This document shows positions 48,720 to 58,400 of a stretch of DNA of 64,000 bases, piece after piece. A program made the position numbers and the translations under genes. The DNA is from Guyanagaster necrorhizus (taxonomy: Eukaryota > Basidiomycota > Agaricomycetes > Agaricales > Physalacriaceae), in assembly GCF_019112545.1 (NCBI RefSeq), contig NW_025064880.1:2602054-2666053 (forward strand), written 5' to 3'. Each line of letters opens with the position of its first letter. The stretch's first letter is position 1. Under the pieces are notes generated by a model. That model worked only from the letters and a program-made list of their open reading frames with translations, searched no databases and was not told the DNA's origin.

Positions 48720-50581
48720 ATGGAAAATCGACGGAAAGATAGTAGGAATTTGAACGCCTGTATCACCATCTCGCGTTCCTTGCACCATTTTCTCTCGATA
48801 TTACAGACTTCGCACTCTCAGGAAGACGACTCTGGCGATATCGATGAAGGCAGAAGGCGCCTATCCTGCACCTTCTGGAGTAGAGAATTTGACGATTGGT
48901 GGACCAGTGAGGTGGCAAGAATGAACCGAAAGCGGCGAGCCCTGAGCACATTTGACGAAATGAACAATCACTTGGAATACTTGGATAGTATTTGCAGAAC
49001 GACGGCCGTGCAATCTGATAAGGAGTAAGTACAGAAAAGCTTGCTATGAACCCCCTCCATCGTACTCACAAAGAAGCAGATATGGAATGAAGTTCATCTG
49101 CGCCCAATCGGCTGTAAAAATTATCACACAAGGAATATTCCCCGCCGCGCCAGAATCAGTAGTGTCGGGATCATTGGATCTCCTGGATCTTCATTTGTGC
49201 GTGAGGTAGACACCACCAACATTCACGATTTGCCTGATCTTGGTTGCAGAAGTCGGAAACAAGATCATAAATTTGAGAGATTGATCGCCCCTCAGTGGGA
49301 TGACCCAAAGCCTCTGACGCAGGAGATGAAGAAGAGGATTGCCAAAGTCGAGTACGTCCTCCGGTCATTTTTTTAGATTACACAGATGAAATTTGTAACA
49401 GGGACTTGGGGAACTCCGATCCCATCTCTGTGTATCCAGCGTCGGGTGTATTAGGTTCATCGATTATTATTGAAAGGACCAGATCTCCTTATCAATTTGT
49501 GAATGCCTATGCCCCAGTACCGAAGTCAGCGATCAACTTATCAAAAAAGGAGTGTAACTAACCCTACGTGGCTATTTGTAGGCCACGAAACACCCTGGCA
49601 GACATTCTTGAAGCGATTCAGAGTAACAAGTACCAAACAGAGTACGCTCCATTCGAATTTGAAAGAATACCTGCGTAACATCATTAATAGGGCGAATAAT
49701 GGACAAAAGAGCCGACCACCACAAGTAAACACGGGAAAGTCGAGCACTGCCTCTGAAGATTTACGTCCCGATCCTGCCGTACGTCCCGCCGAGTTAGGTG
49801 AACTTGACGACCTCGGTTCCGAGGCTCCTTTCAGGTGGCAAGACCCTTGATCTGTATGTCAAAGGAAGAGGACTGAGTGTCTCTTAGCTACGACGGTGGT
49901 TCAGGAGACTCGGAACTCCTTACCGGAACCAGAGAGACGTCTACGAAACATTCAGAACCGAGTTCTGCAGCACCCAAGACATCTGAAAGACAACGCTATA
50001 GCTCCAGCCGCGCACCAAATACATCATCCCCCGGGAAAAGAAACGTAGAGCATGACGAGCCAAACGCGGGCCAGTCATCGTCTGCCAGGCCGAAAGAAGA
50101 AGACCTTGCCGCGATGTTTTATGATAGTCCTTGGTTCGCACTTAAGCAACGAAATCCCAAGCAGGTGTTTTTGGTCAACCATGGTATAGATTGTGTACCC
50201 TTCAAAGTCATTAAAGGAGGAAAGGCATTAGGCGAGTGGGTATTCACCCTGGACATGGCATACAGGAAGGACGCATTGCACCAATTGTTGGCGGTCGCAG
50301 CACTCCATGGTGATGACCCTGGCAACAGGATGATGCATATATTGCAGAAATTTGATAAGGCACCCGAGGTTGTCTACAAGGAAACATTCGTATCCAGGGA
50401 TGAGGCGGATGAGGCCCTTCGTTTCACGGTCAAAGAGATCTGGTGCGACGAGGACTGGAAGTTCAATCTGGAAGCCAGAGTGATTTTTCGGATGCTCCAC
50501 CGTATGATGAAGAGGACCAGGAGGGTGGATTTGGAGTCTGATTCATGGTTGGACTGGTTAGATTATTCTGAAAACAAGTGA
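48720..50581 (+). CDS. Unrecognised protein, family member B (518 aa)
   Basis: Tandem paralogue of member A, not assigned to any family I know. Seven exons by eye: 48720-49024, 49080-49196, 49250-49351, 49402-49524, 49582-49674, 49712-49834 and 49888-50581. All six introns are phase 2 and the total is 519 codons with the stop. The second exon is 117 nt, as in A. Shared segments are SRSLHHFLSILQTS, NRKRRALSTFDEMNNHLEYLD, CAQSAVKIITQGIFP, VPFKVIKGG, WVFTLDMAYRKDALHQLL and DEDWKFNLEARVIFRMLHRMM. The intron at 49675-49711 is only 37 nt and is the least certain. The conserved ends and variable, low-complexity middle suggest two folded parts joined by a flexible linker. No catalytic motif is evident. 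Confidence 0.78.
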
Positions 50582-50935
50582 GGTTCTGGAGACTCGAGAC
50601 TTGGCTGTCGGAACGTACCTTAAAGGGTTAATTGTATCATCAATTCAACATTTGTTAACGCCGAATATCTAAATTCATTGACTGCCGAAAGAACGGTAAG
50701 CGTCCCGCTCGAGGATTGAATGGTAGAAATCAGAGTATGAAACGCGAAACATAGCCAATTGAATGCCTAAAAAGCTTCCTTAAGCTTTTATGAGGCCCGC
50801 GCACAAAGCAAGAGGCCGATTGCCAGTGGTGATGTGAAAAGGGACATGTCGCATCATTAGATCACACCCGGCGAAGATAAAACGAAGCGAAGACAATTGT
50901 ATACTTTCGCGCACTCACTCGTAAAACAGACAATA
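50582..50935. other. Convergent intergenic region
   Basis: 3' flanks of member B (plus strand) and the decarboxylase-like gene (minus strand). No ORF or repeat seen. Confidence 0.5.
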
Positions 50936-52324
50936 TCAATCGTCCAACTTCAGCATGCTTATCGCTAGTCCCCTCTTCAGCTGCAGTTGCTCATCCTCTC
51001 CCAAAACATCTGTCAGACTATCGACCCACTCCTGGCCTTCTTCAATCAGAGCAAACGGATAATCAATCGAATGCATAATCCTGTCCAAACCTATCTGGGA
51101 TGCGTGGAATTGCAACAGGGCCGTCGCGAAATTTCCAGAAGTCGTCTCAAACAAGTTGGTGAGCCAATACGACGATACATTCCGCTGCATCGGAATTCCC
51201 AACGGAACTTGACGAAGGAGTTCTTCAACGGACAAGTCAACACCGCGAAAGATGGCATATCAGTTCCAAGACTTACGTTCATCAATCCTGAATAAATCCG
51301 AGGGAATTCTCTCCCCAAGATGGCCAACAATGATTTTAAGAGTTGGGAACCGGCTGACCACATTTGTTAATCGCACGTGTACGCAAAGCAAATGGAAGAA
51401 AAGACACGCTTACTCGAACACCCCGTTTGTGCATAATCCCAATATATGGGTCGACAATGTTGCTGCAAATTCTTGGGCAGGGCCTTCCAGACCGAAGCCA
51501 TGGCTATATACGAGCGACAGGATGGGCTCGACATTCGTTCTGGGATGGAAGTACACAGGTACGTCGAGATCGGTCACCATCTGCCAGAATACATCGTATT
51601 CCGGCTGATCATAGTATAAGAGTGTGTCTGCTGATTCATTAGAGAACTCGTGCTACGTCGGGGGCTACGAAGACATACCATTATCCGCTCCAGACTGCTG
51701 ATAATCATTGACTAATGCTCCGAGAAAACCCAGTTCTTTGACAGTCCTGTTGAGTTCTTGTGCGGCCACAGTGGCATTGTGCATAGCCAAGGCCGCGAAG
51801 GCCCCAAATCGGAGAGTATTATTCGAAATAAGATCCGCTAGGTTGTTATTGAGATCCACGGCCATTGCAGCGGCTTCTTCGGGATCAGATACTCCTTGGA
51901 CGCAAGGCTGCGCGCAAGAGAGGACCATCTGAGTAGCTCGTTTCTTAGTTCAGTGAAGCTCCAGAGAATTGTAGCGTCACTGACGAAGTCGATACCAAAC
52001 TTATCCATAAGCGCCAGCCTTTTATCATGGATATCAACGAGATTTGCTTCAAGGTCTGCTAACGTCTTGCCTGTCATAATATTCATTTAGATTGGCCAAT
52101 GCACTAAAGACCACGAGGCGCACCAAGAGCCGGTGCACCACTACGTTTCTTTACATCAGTATTTGCAACATCCTGTTAGGAGATGACGCTCACCCCACTG
52201 TCGCTGCGAGTTCAGGAGGTGCCCACGCCTCTTCAAAAACGACAGCGCCAACGCCGGTGTCATTCCATACCCTAGCATGAACGAACGACGCCGCGGTAAG
52301 AGCAAGCAGAACGAAACGTTTCAT
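50936..52324 (-). CDS. Secreted amidohydrolase-family protein (2,3-dihydroxybenzoate / gamma-resorcylate decarboxylase-like)
   Basis: Member of the amidohydrolase-2 superfamily that holds non-oxidative hydroxybenzoate decarboxylases. The start at 52324 gives a clear signal peptide (MKRFVLLALTAASFVHA), followed by VVFEEAWAPPELAA with the N-terminal metal-site Glu region. Later segments are DIHDKRLALMDKFGIDF, VLSCAQPCVQGVSDPEEA, ELNRTVKELGFLGALVNDYQ, VYFHPRTN, KIIVGHLGERIPSDLFRID, QRNVSSYWLTNLFETTSGNF and MHSIDYPF, the family's metal- and substrate-binding blocks in order. Introns are clear at GIDF|MVLS (GTCAGT...CTCAG) and RIDE|LLRQ (GTAAGT...TTGAAG). The first junction (near 52200-52070) is uncertain. 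The known enzymes are cytosolic, so the signal peptide is notable. The substrate is probably a lignin-type or plant phenolic acid (inference). Confidence 0.82.
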
Positions 52325-53851
52325 TCTGTAGCAGTGATAAGACGCGATGCCCTGGGGAACCAACCATCATATATGCGCCCGGAAGAGAGACGACTGTGAA
52401 TAAGAATAGCATGAGAAAAACAACAACTTATGACCAATATTTTTCCCTAACCTGATTCATGGATATCCCGCCAGAGGACACGTCCTGTTCATTGCAGACC
52501 TCGTGCGCCGGTAGGAGACAAAAGCCAGAGAAAAACGCGTCATGGGGACTGCTCTCGGACGTTGAAGAACATTCTGTCCCAGTTATTGCGGTGTACTAGG
52601 GGATATTTTTGTTCGTGGGTTTGTTAGCGTTCTGGAAGTAAAACCTGGCAAATATTGTGACCTGATAAAATAAAATGAGGAGAATTCGAACAAAGCTTTA
52701 GCCATACCAGGTATTGTATGCACGTTTCTGTACGACTTTGCATCGTACGGACGATACGATGAAAATCTTGGTGTAAATACTGACCCAGCTTGTTCTCTGT
52801 TTGGATCGCGGGAATGAAGATAATAGAAAGAGACGCACGGCCTCTGCGACAGGGCATTCCGCTTCCCACCATCGTCGTGGTACGAAGACAAGCGTCAGCG
52901 GCCTCCGGCCCGGTAAATCAAATTCAGAACTTCAACAACGCCCATATTCATCTCGCCTTGTATTCATCGGCAGCCGCAACCCCCCACGGTATGAATATTA
53001 ATATCGACCCGCATCTCAGATCTAACATTTGTCACGCATCTCTCAGGCTCATCAGATTCAGTACTCGGATTCGCTTGGTCTAGTACTTACTTACTCTCTT
53101 CCTTTACCACATAATGCATAATGTCCCAACGAGTCTTCTCCGGCTCCGAAGCTTCTTTAAATTTTATCGCTCTCGTCTTCGCTCAGGATATTGTTACCGA
53201 AAGATCTGTATCCGACGTCTTCTTTTCCCATCATCTCTCATTTGTTCAAGGTTCCTACATCCAGTAATCGTACTCTATAAGATAACTGTCAAACCATCTC
53301 TATACAAAGAAATATGATGAATCTTCACATCTTTGTTCCCAACACGTCATTCTACTTGTTCTTCCTTAATAACAATCCCATCTTCACCTTCTGATTAGTT
53401 CTGACCAACTTTCCATGAACGTATTGTATTATTTGCTCTTCGGAGGTTTGATGAGTGATATCTCCGTCGCTTGGCCGGTATTCCACCGCGATTTTCTTTG
53501 CGGGGATTCAAATGAGGTTACATGTTTGAACCTTGGGGTTCATCATTTGCTTCGACCAGTGAGCGAGCCTCCCCAGGGTGGAGCAACATGTCCACGCAGA
53601 AAAGATTGATCGGTGGGCTACCCTCGAATACTGCATGACCGCGAGTACAATTGTGATAATTCTAACAAAATGGGACAAGCGCTTTCAGAGGCTGATGCAT
53701 TTTCGATAGCCAAAATGGGACTATAGAAGGGCTCAGTCCTTAAGTTAGAGCACTGTAGACGAAATCTTTCATTGCAAGGATATTTTTCATACCTTAATTT
53801 TTGATGAGCTAAATAAAATAGACAATATAATGATATTCTACCCAATAATTA
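52325..53851. other. Intergenic region left of tRNA-Thr (AGT)
   Basis: No domain-bearing frame. Short ORFs on both strands (for example 52583-53083) are mutually overlapping and motif-free. It includes the promoter of the decarboxylase-like gene. Confidence 0.4.
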
Positions 53852-53931
53852 TTCCCTCTAGCCGACTTGAACGACTGACCTCGTCATTAATAAATACTAG
53901 TGACGCGCTCTACCAACTGAGCTAAGAGGGA
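53852..53931 (-). tRNA. tRNA-Thr (anticodon AGT) with 7-nt intron
   Basis: Fully paired acceptor TCCCTCT/AGAGGGA, A box TAGCTCAGTTGG, and anticodon stem CGTCA/TGACG around CT-AGT-A, a 7-nt intron (TTTATTA), then A. The T-arm is AGTCG-TTCAAGT-CGGCT, the discriminator is A, and a TTTT run lies about 35 bp downstream. The structure is complete apart from the uncommon U1-A72 first pair. Confidence 0.85.
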
Positions 53932-54497
53932 GCTGAGAGCATTTGGTAGTAGTTATTATCTATCTATTCTATTACGATGCCATGCAAATGTGTCTTTCCA
54001 AACCTTCAAACTGCCGTGAATCAGGTACCCTCTCCAGGACGCAGCCCTGAACCTGAGAATCCCTCTCTCGTCGGTACCTCTGGCATTCAAAGTATTTACC
54101 CACTCGGTCCCGGCTATCACACTTCCATACCATGCGGTCCATTCGACAAGCACAGGAATAATTGACAGAACACGGTCCCTCCTCGGGACACTTTTCGGAT
54201 ATCATTGGAAAACCCTCCTACGTACACTAAATATGTACAGAGCCAGAGCCACCAATCAACTAAACGAAGGGGGATATGTACACACACACACACTGCGTAT
54301 TTACGAGGGAGAAAAAGAGAGAAGAAACAACGATTAAACACAAAGCATAGTAGTAGTAACTGGATATCGATATAGATAACATTAACTTGACTTGGGGAGG
54401 AGATGAAACAACGAGCGGCATTGGAAGGAGGGAGCAAAAGTGAGTATGAAAAGAGAGAAAGCCCAAAACAATTTAAAAACGAAAAAAAAAGTTATTA

Positions 54498-55906
54498 TCA
54501 GCGGTCGCCATCACCATAATACCCATACACGCCCGTGCTGTTGTACCACTGCTGCTGTTGTTGAGGTTGCTGCTGCTGCTGGTGCTGCTGGGGGTACCCG
54601 CTCTCGCTACCGAAATCCTCAAAGCCGGCGTTCGGAGAACGGAAGCCATTCCCATTTTCCGAAGCCCCATTTGCACCATTCTGATACGGTTGGTATCCTT
54701 CGTACTCGCCAAAAGACGGGTACTCAAGCCCCATATACGCCCTCTGAGGAACCCTCTGGGGCTGCTGCATCGCGTAGTTGTGGTAATACTGCTGGTGCTG
54801 CTGCTGGCTGATCATTACAGAGCTCCATGACCGAGAGCCGTCGCGACTGTGGTCGGGAGCCGGTGTCATCTGGCCCGAGAGAGGGATTGGTGGGGTAGTC
54901 GGCTCCGTCTTGAGCGGGGACGTGGAACGAAAATGGAGACTCAGACTCTGCGGCTGCGATGGCTGCTGCTGAGGGAGATACCAGTTGTTGATAGGGGGTT
55001 GATGTGGCTGGGGCTGTGCCTGGTCTAAGGAAGAAGGGAGGGTATGAGGATGAGTTAGCGGTTGAGGGACGTCGAAATAATACGTTCCCTGAGGAGGACT
55101 GGGGGGGAGGCGGGAAGGTGATGAGGGATGAGAGCGGCGGGAGGGTGGGCCCGTTGGCGGTGCCGGGGCGGGAGGAGAAGCCGAGTGTGGCGGGGACGGC
55201 GTTTGCGTTGGATGATTGGACGGACTGGTTCGCGCTGACGACGGATTGTTGGTCACGAAAGGACTGGCTGTTCCGGGGGTCACGAAAGGACCGAAAGGAA
55301 TTACTCCCTGGTCCGGCAGAGGGCGCCGAAGCCGAATTCGGATGCGCGACGCTGTGATCGCTGGATGCCGACGTCGGCGTCGATATGTGCCAGGTGTCGC
55401 CTTCGTATCCAGTGCTTGTGCCAGGCCGAATTGTGTCCGGCACCTTGGGCGGCACTCGCCGAGCCCCACGGGACTTGTTGGCCGCCGCCATGGAGGCGTG
55501 GAGCGTCGTCAGATCCCGCATCATCCGCTCGTTGTCCTCCTGCTTGTCCGAGTGCACCGTCTGGGCGTGCTGGCGCAGGTTGTCCAGCCGTGAAAACTGC
55601 TTCCCGCAGTGGCAAGTAAAAGGCCGCTCTCCTGTATGCTTCCTGGCGACGCGATGAGTACATGCTGGAACGGGACGTGAAGGCACCGTACCTGATATGC
55701 CTCGCGAGATGCTCTGATCTGCTGAACACCATGCGACATTCTCCATATCCCCTGCACTGGAACGTTTTCGCGGGGGCAGGACGGTAGCGCTTGGTGATTG
55801 CAGCAGATGGCGGGGGGACAACCATGGTGGCCATCGTGTCAGACGACGAGGACGAGGACGGATGCGGCTTGGGCTGATCAGGGGAGGGAGTACGTCCACG
55901 AACCAT
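54498..55906 (-). CDS. C2H2 zinc-finger transcription factor with an apparent frameshift
   Basis: Nuclear regulator with two adjacent C2H2 fingers. Exon 1 (55906-55692) starts [14 protein letters not shown] and carries finger 1, C-x5-C-x12-H-x3-H ([22 protein letters not shown]). After a 49-nt intron, exon 2 (from 55642) carries HTGERPF and finger 2, in which the cysteines are separated by only one residue ([17 protein letters not shown]). The [17 protein letters not shown] block is typical of fungal Usv1/Rgm1-like proteins. A long S/P-rich region follows, containing [11 protein letters not shown]. In the same frame the protein would stop at 54724. One frame over, a glutamine-rich tail (about 90 residues) runs to 54498 and looks like the natural end. 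A one-base indel near 54812 or a sequencing error explains this. Confidence 0.78.
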
Positions 55907-57686
55907 GGGTACTCTGTTGAAAGGAACGATTTTAAGGTACATTGATTGTCGCAGCGGAGTCTGAAAGGCTTGAACCTACCAGTATCTCGGATCCGACCAT
56001 GTCGCAACCAAATACATGCAGATAGGGTCACAATTCGTCACGTTGCTCACATCGGCAACTCGGAATCAAAAAAGATCAAAAAAGATCAAATTTGGTCCAG
56101 AGCGCCCTGCCTGGCCTGCCATGCTATCTCCTCCAATCACCATCCCGAGATCGTTCCTCTCTACCGCCGTGTCCCACATGCTTGCCCGATAATTCCCCCC
56201 CCCGCACAACGGCTTGTCTTTGCAGAACAGCCTCTTGTCTCCAGACAGCTAGCATGGAAAAAAAAAATTGTTCACGGTTTCAAAATCTTATTTCACATTG
56301 TGGCAACTAATCCTGTCACTCGCTTGCCGACCATTTCAGCCATGCTCCATCCAGGAACAAGATCATCAGGTACCGCATGCCCCCATCCAGGGTTCTTTCT
56401 TCTTTCTCTGCTTTTGAATTTTCATTTTTCTGGGTGTCTGGGTACACGCGCAGTCATGAGCCATTCTGCTGTTCTTGCCGGATCAGAGCCAACTGCATGG
56501 TCTGGGCTGCCACGTCCAATCGCCCTCCCGTTAATCTGTGTCGTCTGACGGCAGGCTCAGTCCGCAACGGTGTATAAATGGTCTTGTACGTCCATACGGC
56601 ATTTTTTCCTGCCCGTTCTGGGACCAGAAATTTTGATGCCGCGATACGTATCAATCCACCTTTCATTGACTTGTCTGTCATTACGCACTTTTCTCCACCG
56701 CTTCCGTATACCCACCGTGCCGGATCATATTACCATAACGTATACTCTCTTCAGTCTCCGGATCAGTAGCCTCGTAATCCCTCCTGGTTTTATGAACACC
56801 GTAAGTTCTTATGTACATATTCCTAACAATATATATGATGATCAGGGACCCGGGTCGACAGAACAGACGGCTTCCCTAGCCCATATCGTCGTGCAACTCT
56901 TGTCTCTGTCCTTCAAATTTAAATTCCAACTGAGACACATCGTCATCATTTCATCCAACTTCAAAATTAACTCTCCAGAATTTGACAATGAACAACGTGT
57001 CTTCGCCCTGGCCACCCCCGCAAATGTGACATACGAACAAACACCCAGCCTCCCAAGTTCTCCCCTCCACGGATCAGCGCTTGACATACCACGAGATCAG
57101 GCCCACCCTCCAAGAGGATCAGGAACATACCCACTCCCAGCAAGAGTCTCACGTCCTCCATGCAGCCATTGCTACGGCCCCGAGATCCCTTGTTCTCCGC
57201 CCGCTTCCACGTCTATCACCCTTTCCATGCATCAATAAGCTTTGTCCCCCCAATCCCTCACCCTAAAAAATCCCCCCGATTGCCGGCGGTTCCCAACCTC
57301 ATCCTCCCACCCACCGCTTCGCCGTTCCCACCAAAGGAAGAGATTGCCGTCAAGTCACAAGTCCCTCTGCTGCCGTGCAAACGCAAAATTACCTCCATCC
57401 ACCTCCTTGGATCTTTGTGTCATTAATAGAGCCCTGATCAGGTACGGCCTCACCTCCCGCCGGGTTCCATCCAGCTCGAACCTCAGTCTCTTCGATCAGG
57501 GTGCTTTGGATCAGACATGTTACTGAGGATGACATTCCGGAGCAGTATATGTCACCCGCCGCCCCCAAGATGATTTGGGGGTTGATATGTATGTCCCCAG
57601 ATCACGGAAGGAGTTGGAAAGCTCTTTTCCTCTGATAACGAGCACCAGAGAGGTTTGAAGGTGTGTTTGTCATACCAATGCATGTT
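55907..57686. other. Upstream region of the C2H2 gene
   Basis: 1.8 kb between the C2H2 start and the tRNA at 57687. Plus-strand ORFs of 200 and 222 codons (55946-56548, 56570-57238) have no domain and skewed composition; I treat them as chance. The C-rich minus-strand promoter and leader of the C2H2 gene probably lie here. Confidence 0.4.
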
Positions 57687-57778
57687 TCCCTCTTAGCTCA
57701 GTTGGTAGAGCGCGTCACTAGTATGTTGAGGATTATGTGTCGATGACGAGGTCAGTCGTTCAAGTCGGCTAGAGGGAA
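57687..57778 (+). tRNA. tRNA-Thr (anticodon AGT) with 19-nt intron
   Basis: Acceptor TCCCTCT/AGAGGGA fully paired. D-arm TAGCTCAGTTGG, anticodon stem CGTCA/TGACG with CT-AGT-A, a 19-nt intron, then A. T-arm AGTCG-TTCAAGT-CGGCT and discriminator A. A T6 terminator lies at 57797-57802. The mature sequence appears identical to the copy at 53852-53931; only the intron differs. Confidence 0.87.
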
Positions 57779-58317
57779 TTCACGGTGATCCTGCTTCTTT
57801 TTTCCAAATTGGATTGCAGAAACAGAGCTGTGATCTGAGTCAGATTCAGTCAGAATTTTAACAATATCCAGTCCAGACAGCGAACCAAAAGACATCAAGC
57901 TTTTAAAACCTTCTTAGAGAAAGCCTACATCCATTGAAACAATGTAGCAACGACTTCCAAGGGTCATGCAGTCAGAGATAAAGCACATAGTCTCCACTTG
58001 CACCGATTCATAAATCGATATCAGGTACGTGATCTTCAGGTACTACGTACATAACCAGGACGATTAATGAAGGCCTTACGTGAAGCGCACTGCGCAGACC
58101 TGCCGGCATATGTAGATAAGCAGTGTTAGCGAGTTGAAACTCAAACCCCAAAGCCGTGAAACGACCGGTGAATCGGAGGTAAAAATTTTCTTTCGCTATT
58201 TTGTGCATCGCGGAGATGGCAGCTGCATGTTACTAACGATGAGGGGAAAGGATTTAATTTAACTCGAATGGGAAGAGGTATGCCATATAGTGATCCAATA
58301 AGGAGTAGCTATTGTTG

Positions 58318-58400
58318 TCCCTCTTAGCTCAGTGGTAGAGCGTGTCACTCGTATTGTAGTTGCGATGACAAGGTCAGTCGTTCAATCCGGCTAGCGGGAA
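58318..58400 (+). tRNA. tRNA-Thr (anticodon CGT) with 11-nt intron
   Basis: A box TAGCTCAGTGG, B box GTTCAATCC, and anticodon stem TGTCA/TGACA enclosing CT-CGT-A, an 11-nt intron and A. The acceptor TCCCTCT/AGCGGGA has one T-C mismatch at 5:68, the same as in the other CGT copy. The discriminator is A and a TTTT run follows near 58429. Confidence 0.75.

Noticed and set aside
54440..54830. Plus-strand ORFs with alanine- or leucine-rich repeats
   Set aside because: These are translations of the CAG/CTG-type repeats antisense to the C2H2 gene's glutamine tail.
56570..57238. 222-codon plus-strand ORF upstream of the C2H2 gene
   Set aside because: No domain, odd composition, and overlapping ORFs on both strands; likely chance in C-rich leader or promoter DNA.
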